Of a stretch of 64,000 bases of DNA, positions 47,592-57,357 are shown in pieces. Source of the DNA: Paraburkholderia dinghuensis. Lineage in GTDB: Bacteria > Pseudomonadota > Gammaproteobacteria > Burkholderiales > Burkholderiaceae. The translations under genes were made by a program, and so were the position numbers. The notes under the pieces are model-generated. The model had not been told where the DNA came from. It saw only the letters and a list, made by a program, of their open reading frames with translations, and made no database searches. The number at the start of each line of letters is the position of its first letter. The first letter of the stretch is position 1. The stretch spans positions 237,451 through 301,450 of the forward strand of contig NZ_RQIS01000006.1 in the NCBI RefSeq assembly GCF_003837865.1, read 5' to 3'.

Positions 47592-49098
47592 GTGATCGCG
47601 GTGGGCATATTGGCCAAGATCAGGCAGATGTAATTCCGCGAGAAGGTCCCGCTACGCGAGATCGCGAGGCGTACGGGCCTGTCCCGAAACACGGTGCGCA
47701 ACTGGCTGCGGCAGACCGATGCTGTCGAGCCGAAGTATCCAAAGCGCGTCAGTCCGAGCGTCGTCGACGAGTGGGCCACACAGCTGACAGGCTGGCTGCA
47801 GGCGGACAGTCGTCGCCCGAAGCGTGACCGGCGCACGGCTCGGTTCATGTTCGAGGCGATCCGCAGCGAGGGTTACGCCAGCAGCTACGGCCGCGTCAGC
47901 GCGTTCGTGAGGCGCTGGTGCGAGGAGCAGGCCGAAGCGCCGCGCAGGAAGGCCTATGTGCCCCTCGCCTTCGAGCCCGGCGAAGCCTTCCAGTTCGACT
48001 GGAGCTGCGAATACGCCTTCATTGGCGGGCTGTGGCGACGCCTGGAGCTCGCCCACGTCAAACTCACCCTCCCGCGCGTTCTGGCTCGTCGCCTATCCCA
48101 CGCAGAGTCACGAGATGCTGTTCGACGCGCACGCCCGCGCATTCGCCGCGTTCGGCGGCGTGCCGCGGAGCGGTATCTACGACAACATGAAAACCGCCGT
48201 GGACAAGGTTGGCCGAGGCAAGGAGCGCGCGGTCAACGCGCGCTTCGAAGCGATGTGCGAGCATTACCCGTTCGAGCCCGAGTTCTGCAACCGGGCCGCT
48301 GGCTGGGAGAAAGGCATCGTCGAGAAGAACGTGCAGGACCGGCGACGCCAGATCTGGCACGAGGCGGTCCTGCGACGCTGGGAAACGCTGGAGATCCTGA
48401 ACGAATGGGTTGCCGGCCAGTGTCGCGAAGCCTGGCACATGCGGCACCCGCAATGGCCCGAGCCGACAGTCGAGGACTTGCTGCAGGACGAGCGCACCCG
48501 GCTGATGCCCAACCCACGCCCGTTCGACGGCTATGTCGAGCAGACCTTGCGGGTCTCATCGACCAGCCTGATCCACTTCCAGCGCAATCGCTACAGCGTG
48601 CCCACCGAGTACACGAACCAGCTGGTGAGCGTGCGCTGCTATCCGGCGTATCTCAGCGTCGTCGCCGACGGTCTGGAGATCGCGCGCCACGAACGAAGCT
48701 TCGAGCGGCACATGACCTTCTACGACTGGCGACACTACATCACGCTGGTCGAGCGCAAACCTGGCGCGCTACGCAACGAGGCTCCGTTCGCCACGATGCC
48801 GCTGCAGCTGTTGCAGCAGCACCTGCTCAAGCACCCGTGCGGCGATCGCGTCATGACGCAGGTGCTCGCCGCGGTACGCGAACATGGACTCGATGCCGTG
48901 CTGCTTGCTGTGCAGGCTGCGCTGGACTCGGGACGTCCCAGCGCGGAGCACGTCCTGAACGTGCTAAGCCGGCTGAAGGCACCCGTCACGAGTGCCAGAC
49001 TCGCTACCACGAAACTCCAGCTCAAGGAAGAGCCCGCGGCTGACGTGAGCCGCTACGAGACGCTGCGCGCCAACCCACCGGAGGATCGTCATGTCTAA
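47592..49098 (+). pseudogene. istA: istA transposase of IS21, inactivated
   Basis: From GTG 47592 the frame reads to QM and then meets TAA at 47631-47633, where homologues have a tyrosine before FREKVPLREIARRTGLSRNT. The helix-turn-helix and the DDE-core start (AFEPGEAFQFDWSCEYA) are in one frame. Near 48068 the frame shifts, and the rest (FWLVAYPTQSHEMLFDAH, GIYDNMKTAVDKV, WEKGIVEKNVQ) is in another, ending at 49098. One nonsense and one frameshift mutation make it non-functional. Confidence 0.9.
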
Positions 49099-49888
49099 CG
49101 ACATCGCTGCCCAGCGCAAAGGCCTCAAACTGCACGGCATGGCGAACACGTGGCCGGAGTTGCTGGCGCAGTCGCGTCACAGTGACTTCGAGCCGGAACG
49201 CTTCATGAAGCAGCTGTTGATGGCGGAGACCGCCGAAGGGCAGGTGCGCTCGATCGCCTACCAGATGACCGCAGCACGCTTCCCAGCTCACAGCGACCAG
49301 AAAGGCTTCGACTTCGCCCAGGCGCATGTCGACGAAGCACTGGTGCGCTAACTCAGCGAACTGTCGTTCCTCACGAGCGCACACAACATTGTGTTCATCG
49401 GTGGGCCCGGCACTGGCAAGACGCACCTCGCCTCGGCAATCGGAATCGAGGCCGTACAGCGCCACGACAAGCGTGTGCGTTACTTCTCGACCGTTGAGCT
49501 GACCAATGCACTGGAACTCGATAAGTCCACCGGCAAACACGGCCAGATCGCGCACAAGCTGATGTACGTCGATCTGGTGATTCTCGATGAACTGGGCTAC
49601 CTGCCGTTCAGCCAGACCGGTGGCGCATTGCCGTTCCATCTGCTCTCAAAGCTGTACGAGCACACGAGCGTCGCGATCACCACCAATCTCAGCTTCGGCT
49701 AGTGGGCGACCGTGTTCGGGGATGCAAAGATGACGACAGCGCTGCTGGACCGGGTTACGCATCACTGCCGCATCGTCGAGACCGGCAATGAATCGTGGCG
49801 CTTCAGGACCAGTTCTGCCAAGGCGAAAGCTACGAGAAAGAAAGCAGAAAAACCGGCTGGCATTGAAGAGGTATCCACACCGGAATAG
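49091..49888 (+). pseudogene. istB: istB helper ATPase of IS21, inactivated
   Basis: A DnaC-like AAA+ protein that assists IstA. Its start overlaps istA. Walker A is GGPGTGKTHLA and Walker B is LVILDELGYLPF. Two in-frame stops break it: TAA at 49349-49351 (after DEALVR) and TAG at 49700-49702 (after NLSFG, in place of the conserved GE). Reading through both gives a 265-aa protein of normal length, ending [12 protein letters not shown]. Confidence 0.9.
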
Positions 49889-49978
49889 ATGTCCTACGCT
49901 GTCTCGGGGTGGGTCAGATCTAGATGAAAACGGTGGGTTACGACTCGGTGGAAATCAACAGGTCTGCCCATAGACACA

Positions 49979-50305
49979 GTGATCACAGACGGGCAACGCA
50001 TGGCGTGCGACTTCGGCAAAAAGAAGGCGTGCGTCGAGTTGCCTGCCGGCGGTCCTCCACGCCACAACGCATCGGTCTACCATGAACGGCTTCACCTGAA
50101 GCGGGACTTTGTCGATGGCACACCGAAACTGGTCTACCGCGACGATGAGCACGAGTTGGTTCTTGAGGGCACCCCTTACCGGCGACGATGGAAAATCGAG
50201 CGCCTGTTCGCATGGCTTAACAAGTTCAAGCGCGCTCTTACACGCTGCGATCGATGCGATGAACGCTGCACTGAATTTGCCGCTTTTCCTTCTCGATCAT
50301 CATGA
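49979..50305 (+). mobile_element. Transposase C-terminal fragment (IS5/IS4 type)
   Basis: An open frame of 108 codons contains GTPYRRRWKIERLFAWLNKF, the conserved RxxxE-type end of DDE transposases of the IS5/IS4 group. After that the frame loses similarity. The first 60 residues are not recognised. It adjoins the right end of the IS21 element and may be an older insertion cut by it. Confidence 0.6.
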
Positions 50306-50324
50306 CGCGTCGATATTTATGAAA

Positions 50325-51101
50325 TCAGTTCAAATTCCTTACTATTTTTCTAACGAATCCTTCGTCGTCAATTATCGAAAGTTCAATAAAATTCCCCTCA
50401 TTCGTTCCGACAGATACGCTATCTTTCAAGTGAAAACTCTTATCGGAAAATGGCGCCAGCATGCTCCCTGTCTCAGTAAGAGTTTCATTTCCCGTATGCA
50501 GGGAGATCTTGTCCAGGGTCGCATAATATGGCGTCGGGTTGCGGCAGTTGATAATGGCTTCACCTTCCTGATGAAACTGTGCTCTGCAATCCAATTTGTC
50601 AGCCCATTCTTCCGACCCTTTATCGATATGACGGGGGCGAAAAAAAATCTTCTGCCTTAATCGCACGGACAAGCTAATTTCATTTTTTTGATCTGTCTGC
50701 ATATGAGCCATGGGGGGGATCATCTGTGCGTTAAACCAGAATACCGACTCCTTATCCTCCGGCAAGGGATGCTGGGTATAAATGATTCGAACAGCCCGGC
50801 TCTCATGTGGTTGCAGCCTTATCAGTGGAGGAATCACGACAAAGGGTGTCTCCAGTTCATCGGGCAGCGCATTCTCGTCTCCGTCGTCGATCCATGTCTG
50901 GATAATCACGGGATAATCATTCTCATTGAAAATCTGCAGAGATGCATCGCGGGATGTTGATGGAAAGATCAGTCTTGTTGAACTGGTAAATATCCCCGCC
51001 CCCAGGGACTCGCCGGCAAGACATTCGATACCTCCAGTCAGTAAAAGCGCTAGCAAGAGCCCCGCGCAACAACTCTTCATCCACTTGGCAATATTTCTCA
51101 C
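50325..51101 (-). CDS. Fimbrial periplasmic chaperone (second, PapD-like)
   Basis: A 258-aa chaperone with signal peptide (CCAGLLLALLLTGGIECLAG) and the two-domain PapD fold. Typical parts: STRLIFPSTSRDASLQIFN, TPFVVIPPLIRLQPHESRAVRI with the conserved R and I/L strand, and the F1-G1 segment ESVFWFNAQMIPP. GTG 51101 is chosen because GGAG lies 8 nt upstream and it starts the basic n-region VRNIAKWMK; ATG 51080 is the alternative. It is the last gene of the fimbrial operon, 13 nt after the usher. It shares only modest similarity with the first chaperone. Confidence 0.88.
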   Translation of the reverse strand: MRNIAKWMKSCCAGLLLALLLTGGIECLAGESLGAGIFTSSTRLIFPSTSRDASLQIFNENDYPVIIQTWIDDGDENALPDELETPFVVIPPLIRLQPHESRAVRIIYTQHPLPEDKESVFWFNAQMIPPMAHMQTDQKNEISLSVRLRQKIFFRPRHIDKGSEEWADKLDCRAQFHQEGEAIINCRNPTPYYATLDKISLHTGNETLTETGSMLAPFSDKSFHLKDSVSVGTNEGNFIELSIIDDEGFVRKIVRNLN

Positions 51102-51114
51102 TGGAGGTACTCCG

Positions 51115-53754
51115 CTACTCTGTTGTAAGACCACCAGCCTGGGACTGGCAGACGCCTTGCAGGCGTACCAGCGTCTTCTCCGCGTCCTGCGGTGGTACTC
51201 GATAACCGAGTGTGCATTTGCTGCTGTCAGCCTGACCCCAAGTAACGAGCAGTTTTCCGTCCGTGTCGCCCACCCGCGCGTAGAGCTGGCTTCCCTGGCC
51301 GACCACGCCAACTTCGTTACCACCGGCGTCCATCACTTTTCCACCGATAGGCAACGTCCGGCCATCCTCCAGCTGTGCGCTGATAAGTAACGGATAGCCG
51401 CGCCGGGTCTTGAACTGTATCCGCGGAACCGCACCTGCATAAGGTGCGACACGCTTCTGCGTCTCTTCCAGTTCTGCATTCCCTGCCATGCCTGTCGGGT
51501 CCAGCGTAACCACGTTATAGCGATAAGGCGAAAGCGAGGGGACAATGGCCCGTCCTGCCCCGTTGAGTACAACGCCGGAGGCGGATGTCAGCTTCGCTCC
51601 TGCTGCACCCGGCGCGTCGATAATACCGAAAGTATCTCCGACATAGGGGCCAGCCAAGACACCCTGACGGTCAGCGACGACGACTCCCCGCGCGGTAGCC
51701 GTAACCGCTGAGGAACCAGTGGATTTCGTATATCCGGCGCCAAATGTTCCGAACGAGGTATTCCGGGAAAGGCTCGCCCCCCCACTATTGACATGACTTC
51801 TTTGATCTGTCGACTGGTTAATGTTGTAGGAGTATTCCTGACCAGATCCGAATGACCCCGTCAGGTTGGTCTGGAATAGGGAACCCTCGTCGCTATAGTG
51901 GGACACCCCGGTAGTCAAGGTGCTGTTTCTGTTCAAAATACGATCCAACGGAATCACGAGCCCCACCGTAACAATGTTCTGGGACTTATCAGCGCCATTT
52001 AGAGTTGACGACGGCTGGAGTTGTCGTGAAAAGCCGATGTTGTAGGCCACCCTTCCAATTGAACTCTGAAAACCGGCCTGAAATTGCGTATTTGCGCTGA
52101 AATTTCCGTAGTAGTTTTGCCGTATCGCATTCATATATACGGAACCCACTTTTCCTAGCGGCTGGTTGAGGCTCAGTTCAAATCGGCTCTTTTGCCGAAA
52201 TGTATCTGATCGAACATATTTACCCGTATCGTCAATATAGTAATATGGAGTCTGCCCACCGGCCAGCGAGTCCAGTAACGATATATATCCCGACGTTGAA
52301 TAGCGATAGGCGCCGAGCGTTACCGATGTTCCTGTCGGGCTGTAGGTTGCATTGTACGTTCCCTTGAATTGCCACCCTGTTGACGATGGCAGTGTTTTAA
52401 GATCAGATTTGGCGAAGTTAACATTAGCACCAAATGCACCGACCCTCGTTGCCAATACGCCGCCTGCCGAAAGTGAGTAATATCTGTTACTGGCTCCAAG
52501 CAGCCCCCCGTTTACGGTCAGAAGGTTGTTGATGCCGCGCTCATACGTCGCCTCGATAAAATTGACGTCGGCGGCGTTCTGGAACGACACATTGGTTCGT
52601 CCGGCAGTAAGAGAATAGCGGGACAGACCGGGACGCAACGACGTGCTGACGGCGGAAAATGGCACGGTAAAGGAATGGATCTGCCCACTGGCTTCCGTTA
52701 CCTGAACGTTAAGGTCTCCAGAATTTTGTGTCGGATACAGATCATCGATTACGAACTCACCGGGTGGAACGGTAGTTTCGTAAACAACGCTGGCTCCCTG
52801 GCGGACGACAACCCTCGCATTGCTTCCTGCAGTTCCCCTGATGACCGGAGCATACCCCTGCTGGTTCGGAGAGAGCATTCTTTCGTCACTGGTAAGCCTG
52901 ATACCCCGAAATGCGATGGAATCAAAAAGTGTGCCGCTCGTTGACGTCTCCCCAATCATGAGGGTGGAGCGTATATCCGGCAAGGCGCGCTGCAAATAGG
53001 TATTCCCGCCGGTAAACTTGGTGCCGCTCCTGGGCGTATTTCTGACGCTCGAAACATTGCGCAACTGCCACGGGCCGATGTTCAGTCCGCCTTGCAGATA
53101 AAAATAGGTTGAATTCAGCGAGTTGCTGCTATAGCTGCTGGAATTGTGGTAGTAGCTGCCAGAATAGTTAACATAGGCAACAGGATCTCCGCTGTCCCAA
53201 GCCGACCTTGGCACATACCCCTTTACCGTACGGTTCAGGTATGCCTGCGGAATCGTCAAGTCGAGCCGCATCCGGGAAGCATCGAGTGCCACCTGGCCGC
53301 CCTTGACTGTGTCCTCTACGAACCCGCAGTCTTGCTGCGGCTCCATCGTAATAACCTCGTCGTGAACACCCGCTTCAACCAGGAACTCACGCGAAATACA
53401 GGGGCGCGTTTTCCCCGGAACAGAAGTGCCTTTGAAACTGATCTTTTTGTTCTGGATGAAGTTGCCATTCAGAAAAATGTCGACGGCATACTCACCCGGC
53501 AACAGTCCGTTGTCGTTTTCAAACGTCGACAGGTCTGTCTGGACGCCGCTGCGACCGCGCAAAAAGGCGGAATTAAATACCACAGGGACGGAAACAGGTT
53601 CATTTTCGCGGGTTGCAACGACCAGATCAGCTCCGGTTGCTTCCTCGGCATAACAATAACCGGCAAGGAAAACTGATGCAAGTGCAACACATAGCTTGGA
53701 CAAACGCGGCCGAAAGGCTTTACCCTGCACATCTAGATATGAACATCTTTTCAT
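51115..53754 (-). CDS. Outer-membrane fimbrial usher (FimD/PapC family)
   Basis: An 879-aa usher. A signal peptide ending CYAEEA precedes the N-terminal chaperone-binding domain (VVFNSAFLRG, LPGEYAVDIFLNGNFI). The plug and barrel region includes GMRLDL-like RMRLDLTIPQAYL, RALPDIRSTLMIGE, GYAPVIRGTAGSNARVVVRQ and PPGEFVIDDLYP, all classic usher motifs. Two C-terminal domains end with RRGYPLLISAQLEDGRTLPI. It forms the pore where pilin-chaperone complexes are assembled into the fibre. Only a weak ribosome site is visible before ATG 53754. Confidence 0.97.
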   Translation of the reverse strand: MKRCSYLDVQGKAFRPRLSKLCVALASVFLAGYCYAEEATGADLVVATRENEPVSVPVVFNSAFLRGRSGVQTDLSTFENDNGLLPGEYAVDIFLNGNFIQNKKISFKGTSVPGKTRPCISREFLVEAGVHDEVITMEPQQDCGFVEDTVKGGQVALDASRMRLDLTIPQAYLNRTVKGYVPRSAWDSGDPVAYVNYSGSYYHNSSSYSSNSLNSTYFYLQGGLNIGPWQLRNVSSVRNTPRSGTKFTGGNTYLQRALPDIRSTLMIGETSTSGTLFDSIAFRGIRLTSDERMLSPNQQGYAPVIRGTAGSNARVVVRQGASVVYETTVPPGEFVIDDLYPTQNSGDLNVQVTEASGQIHSFTVPFSAVSTSLRPGLSRYSLTAGRTNVSFQNAADVNFIEATYERGINNLLTVNGGLLGASNRYYSLSAGGVLATRVGAFGANVNFAKSDLKTLPSSTGWQFKGTYNATYSPTGTSVTLGAYRYSTSGYISLLDSLAGGQTPYYYIDDTGKYVRSDTFRQKSRFELSLNQPLGKVGSVYMNAIRQNYYGNFSANTQFQAGFQSSIGRVAYNIGFSRQLQPSSTLNGADKSQNIVTVGLVIPLDRILNRNSTLTTGVSHYSDEGSLFQTNLTGSFGSGQEYSYNINQSTDQRSHVNSGGASLSRNTSFGTFGAGYTKSTGSSAVTATARGVVVADRQGVLAGPYVGDTFGIIDAPGAAGAKLTSASGVVLNGAGRAIVPSLSPYRYNVVTLDPTGMAGNAELEETQKRVAPYAGAVPRIQFKTRRGYPLLISAQLEDGRTLPIGGKVMDAGGNEVGVVGQGSQLYARVGDTDGKLLVTWGQADSSKCTLGYRVPPQDAEKTLVRLQGVCQSQAGGLTTE

Positions 53755-53847
53755 GGCGCTATCCAGTCACATACCCCGTTCACCGATCTCTAATACATCG
53801 GTATCCTAAATATAAATTTACCTATCATCCTGATTCACAGGATAGAG

Positions 53848-54627
53848 TTATAGGGAAATATCAGCCTTTGACATTCTTGCGTTGCCCCGATCGTCTATCA
53901 GAGAAAATTCCACAGTAGAAGGCGATGAGATTGGTTCATGCCCTGACAGCTTCCAGCTGATGGACGAAAACGGCGCCAGTGTCACGTTCTTGTCGAACTT
54001 GACAGGATGGGTGTCGTTGCCAGACTTAACGGCGGCATCCTCCATGAACGTGGCGTAATAACCGGTTTGATTGGATGCCTCCAACCAATAATCACCCTTC
54101 TCTTTCCTTATGCCAAACCTGATGTTTTTCGCTAAATCGCCCACGTCACCCTTTATGCCTGACGGACGGTATATCAGTTTGACTTGATTCAGGAATGAAA
54201 TGGTTATCCTGGCGGTGCCGGATTGTTGTGATAACGCACTGTTGGGCGGAATCTGCAAGAAATTCAGCCAGAACAATGTTTCCCTATCCGCGGGCAGGGC
54301 GGCGGCTGCGCTGTTGAAAATGATGCGGACCGTCTGCTCGCTGCCCGCATTGATTCTGAATAATGGCGGCGCAACAAAGAACGGGGTTTCTTCGGCATTC
54401 GTCGGAGGGACTCCCTTGCCGTCATCTACCCATACCTGCATCAAATTCGGCGCACGATCATGGTTGGCAAATCGCGCAGTCACAAATTCCGTTCCAGCAG
54501 GATAAATGATGCGCGTTCCATACATGACCACTCCAGCGGATGCCGATAACGGGATGAGCGCATGCAAACCCAGTATCAGCAGATACGCTGAATATCTAAT
54601 GAAATTACGGACTTTAATCGCAAACAT
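53848..54627 (-). CDS. Fimbrial periplasmic chaperone (first, PapD-like)
   Basis: A 259-aa chaperone with a signal peptide ending in LSASAG. It has GVVMYGTRIIYPAGTEFVT, the conserved TPFFVAPPLFRINAGSEQTV and the F1-G1 strand ETLFWLNFLQIPP, then the second domain with IRFGIRKEKGDYWLEASNQT. It holds pilins until the usher takes them. It lies 122 nt after the major pilin gene, separated by a strong hairpin. Confidence 0.94.
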   Translation of the reverse strand: MFAIKVRNFIRYSAYLLILGLHALIPLSASAGVVMYGTRIIYPAGTEFVTARFANHDRAPNLMQVWVDDGKGVPPTNAEETPFFVAPPLFRINAGSEQTVRIIFNSAAAALPADRETLFWLNFLQIPPNSALSQQSGTARITISFLNQVKLIYRPSGIKGDVGDLAKNIRFGIRKEKGDYWLEASNQTGYYATFMEDAAVKSGNDTHPVKFDKNVTLAPFSSISWKLSGHEPISSPSTVEFSLIDDRGNARMSKADISL

Positions 54628-54696
54628 TTGTGTTTCTCTGGTGCCGGATACTCAGATGCCATCCCTTGCGGGCCATCATGCTGAAAAGGCGGGAGA

Positions 54697-54733
54697 GGAA
54701 GATAAGGATCTGTATTCCAGACCCCTATCTTCC
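54697..54733 (-). promoter_or_regulatory. Intercistronic stem-loop between pilin and chaperone genes
   Basis: On the minus strand GGAAGATA pairs exactly with TATCTTCC. The stem continues with GGGGTCT against AGATCCT, allowing two G-U pairs, to about 15 bp with a 7-nt loop. It begins 16 nt after the pilin stop codon. There is no clean T run directly behind it, so it is more likely a partial attenuator or mRNA 3'-end protector than a full terminator. This would give more pilin than chaperone and usher. Confidence 0.7.
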
Positions 54734-54749
54734 CTAGCCCTGTCAGGCT

Positions 54750-55286
54750 TTATTGCGTACGGAGCGCGTAGGTCGCGGTTGTACTGATGAGCCCCGGGAC
54801 GACGCCAGCGGTATCCTTGACGTAGTAGTACGCCATCATCGGAATGGTTGCGGCATTGTTGACTGTGGGCACATAAGTTACCGGAGTGGTATCACCCACA
54901 ACGACCTGCGTCGTAGGTGCCGTACCATCCATCACCTGGATCTGCACGGCATCCGAACCGTAACCCGCCACGTCCGTCAGGTTGCCCGAAGCGGCATCGT
55001 AGGTACTGGACGCCAACACTGCGCCCACTGCCGTAGCAGTGACGGGACAATTCTGGACCTGGATCGAGAAGGGGGCGCTGATGGCGTCATATTGACCAAC
55101 GGCGGTGAGTGCACTCGCAGCGACTTGGTCCAACACTACGGTATAGTCGCCATTGTTCGCGACCGGTTCACACGTCGTCTCCACAACTTCACCGTTGAAG
55201 GTGATGACGTTGTTGGCATGTGCCAGACCGGATGCCATCGCGCAAACCGACACGCCGACTGCAATAGCCAGTTTTTTGATTTCCAT
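54750..55286 (-). CDS. Major fimbrial subunit (pilin)
   Basis: A 178-aa pilin. A signal peptide (LAIAVGVSVCAMASGLAHA) is cleaved before NNVITFNGEVVETTCEP, the usual first strand with a cysteine. The second cysteine is in IQVQNCPVTA, forming the canonical disulfide. The C-terminal YYVKDTAGVVPGLISTTATY and the penultimate aromatic-rich strand fit donor-strand exchange. AAGGAG 5 nt before ATG 55286 is the best ribosome site in the operon, in keeping with a high-copy shaft protein. Confidence 0.93.
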   Translation of the reverse strand: MEIKKLAIAVGVSVCAMASGLAHANNVITFNGEVVETTCEPVANNGDYTVVLDQVAASALTAVGQYDAISAPFSIQVQNCPVTATAVGAVLASSTYDAASGNLTDVAGYGSDAVQIQVMDGTAPTTQVVVGDTTPVTYVPTVNNAATIPMMAYYYVKDTAGVVPGLISTTATYALRTQ

Positions 55287-55366
55287 TTGATACTCCTTAC
55301 ATTTCAATAGTCATGCGTCGAGCACGACAGGGCACTCCAGCGACATAACGCTACTGGATCTGTAAT

Positions 55367-55389
55367 TACATCGCGCAGATTGCGATGTA
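55367..55389. promoter_or_regulatory. Inverted repeat upstream of the major pilin gene
   Basis: TACATCGC (55367-55374) and GCGATGTA (55382-55389) are exact reverse complements with a 7-nt spacer, in an AT-rich setting about 80 nt before the pilin start. It may be a regulator site or part of a pilin-specific promoter inside the operon. Confidence 0.5.
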
Positions 55390-55438
55390 TTAATCTGTTA
55401 TCGTGTAAGCGTCACCGACACTTATCTTGCAGCCCCGT

Positions 55439-56752
55439 TTATGGCTGATTGACAAGCACATTTACGGTCGCAGACACGTTACCGGCAGTAATTTCGCTAG
55501 CGGATACGCTTGGCAACTGTTCCATCCTTGCTTCAAAGCTCTCCGTATACTCGGTATATCCTGCGGTTGCGGACGCGCCAGATGAGTCAGGATTTACGGT
55601 GTACCATCCCTGATCCTGAGTCTGTGAACTGGCCACACTGCAGTTCGAATTGTTTTGCGTATCCGTACTAATGCCGGAACATCCTGAATTCTGCACCCAG
55701 TAACGACTGGTTGTCTCACCGTTACGTCGATAGACAATTCCGACACCATTGGCACTACCAGTTGAATTATCTGACTCCAGATAACGATAATCAGTACTCA
55801 GTAGATTTGATCTATTCTGCGGTTCAAAGCCAATGCGCAGACTGCTGACTGGTGAGTTTGTTGTACTGCATTCATAAGTCACAACAAACGGTGACCAGGA
55901 TGCACCGCTTGCGGCGATGGTTGACACAGACTGCGTTCCCAGGCTCACACTTTGCGGAACCTGCGTAATACCGCAGGCCGGAGACGCATCCTGTGAATAT
56001 TCTGAGACCAATCTTATATAGCCATAGTCAGAATCGGTGGATCCAGATGTTGCTGATAACACATATCCAATGCGCCCAATCATGCGATCGCTGGTTCCGG
56101 CAGTATTGGAGTCATAAGCCGAGCGAATTAGTACCAGACGAATGCTAGGGAAGTCACTTGCCGTGATGACAAATGGATAACTCGCACAATCCGCGGCGGT
56201 AAGTGTGCCATTCGCCGTGCAACTCTTATAAGTCAGAGGTGTAAAAATCACGGCGGTATTGCTTGCACCAAGGCTGTCGTTACGGATGAGCTCCCTTTCA
56301 GTGCCGTTAGGCATCTCGGCATACAGCTTCCAGCCAACGGGAGAGTATTGAGTGGAAGTTGCCTGAAACGCCGTATAGTAATACTGGAGCCCGTTGTATG
56401 AAAAACCGCCTCCCAGTTGATACGTATCGTCGAGGCGTAAGGCTGCTCCTGCGGCAGCAGCGTCACTTTCAGCCGTACACTTCATGAGCACAGCGTTCGG
56501 ACTGCTTGCGAGCAAGGTGCTCATGGGAAATGTCTGATCGAAAAGAACAGTCCCCAAAGGCTGGAATCGTTGAGCCAGAACCTGTACGGAACTTGGACCA
56601 ATCGGATTGTTTTCCGCTCGGCTCCAGTAGTTGGTCGAGCTGGACGCCTGATATATACATGCGCCGATAGCCGCATGGGAAAAAAGTAGTCCTGAAAATA
56701 GGACTGTGATAATTGAAATAATTATCTTCAGGTTGTCGGATATCTTTTCCAT
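55439..56752 (-). CDS. Fimbrial tip adhesin
   Basis: A 437-aa two-domain secreted protein with a signal peptide (IIISIITVLFSGLLFSHAAIG). The N-terminal lectin-like domain (to about residue 260) has cysteines and many aromatic residues (CIYQASSSTNYWSRAE, YNGLQYYYTAFQ). The C-terminal pilin domain begins near ACGITQVPQSVSLGTQSV and ends with SATVNVLVNQP-type strand for donor-strand exchange. This layout is that of a FimH-type adhesin. Unusually it is the first gene of the operon, before the major pilin. The receptor cannot be inferred. Confidence 0.85.
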   Translation of the reverse strand: MEKISDNLKIIISIITVLFSGLLFSHAAIGACIYQASSSTNYWSRAENNPIGPSSVQVLAQRFQPLGTVLFDQTFPMSTLLASSPNAVLMKCTAESDAAAAGAALRLDDTYQLGGGFSYNGLQYYYTAFQATSTQYSPVGWKLYAEMPNGTERELIRNDSLGASNTAVIFTPLTYKSCTANGTLTAADCASYPFVITASDFPSIRLVLIRSAYDSNTAGTSDRMIGRIGYVLSATSGSTDSDYGYIRLVSEYSQDASPACGITQVPQSVSLGTQSVSTIAASGASWSPFVVTYECSTTNSPVSSLRIGFEPQNRSNLLSTDYRYLESDNSTGSANGVGIVYRRNGETTSRYWVQNSGCSGISTDTQNNSNCSVASSQTQDQGWYTVNPDSSGASATAGYTEYTESFEARMEQLPSVSASEITAGNVSATVNVLVNQP

Positions 56753-57357
56753 CGCTAACCATTACCTGCAGAGCAAATTGTGAAACTTGCACTTGTTGAT
56801 CAAGGCTGCACGGGCAACACATCTGCGCAGACCATCGCCCCATCGTCGTGCAGCGCCAGATCACTATGAACATTCGCCGCGTTACTGAAGAATCCGTGAA
56901 CGACAATGATCTCGCCATAGAACGTCGCAATCACGGACTTCCGCCCTTCCCTTTATCTCCAGCACACCACTTGAACTGCCTCGGATTTCACTTAAGAATC
57001 CCTACCTCCATTACAAGCCACTTTCACTCAGATCGCTATAAGTCACTTCTTGAATCTCTGCGCAATTGAATAGGATTTATCTCGCACCTGGACAAAATTG
57101 ATGTCCGTCATGTTTTTATTCCGTAGTGCATATCATCTGATCAGTTACAGACGTGCAGTCCAACAGCGATGTAACACCCGCTCCAACCAAGAAGCGGCGA
57201 CGACGATGAGATCCGGCGGACGTTGGGGGAGCGCAGGGCCGTCAGGCGGACTCGGACCTGATGTCGCCACGCGCATTTTCGGTTCCGTATCGTGAACCCG
57301 GGTATCTGTCCCTGCATTACTGATGGGAACTCCACGCCACTTTCGGCTGCACAGCCC
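56753..57357. promoter_or_regulatory. Upstream region of the fimbrial operon
   Basis: 605 nt without a recognised gene, expected to contain the fimbrial promoter on the minus strand. A sequence TAGGATTTATCTCG at 57071-57084 fits 12 of 14 positions of the enterobacterial RcsB box (KMRGAWTMWYCTGS). It resembles the sites in the repeats at 58585-58745. Whether it is used is unknown. Confidence 0.45.

Larger units (their letters stand above)
47487..49960 (+). mobile_element. IS21-family insertion sequence, decayed
   Basis: A 2474-bp element. The left end TGTTGATGTCC and the right end GGAAATCAACA form imperfect terminal inverted repeats. Internal motifs GTTTTCATC and TGACCCACC near the left are mirrored near the right (GATGAAAAC, GGTGGGT), as in IS21 multi-repeat ends. 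It carries istA and istB, both broken by stop codons. No convincing target duplication is seen at the junctions. It marks the left edge of the fimbrial island. Confidence 0.88.

Noticed and set aside
47694..49043. A single intact 449-aa istA product
   Set aside because: After about residue 125 the frame turns into arginine-rich non-homologous sequence; the true transposase continues in another frame.
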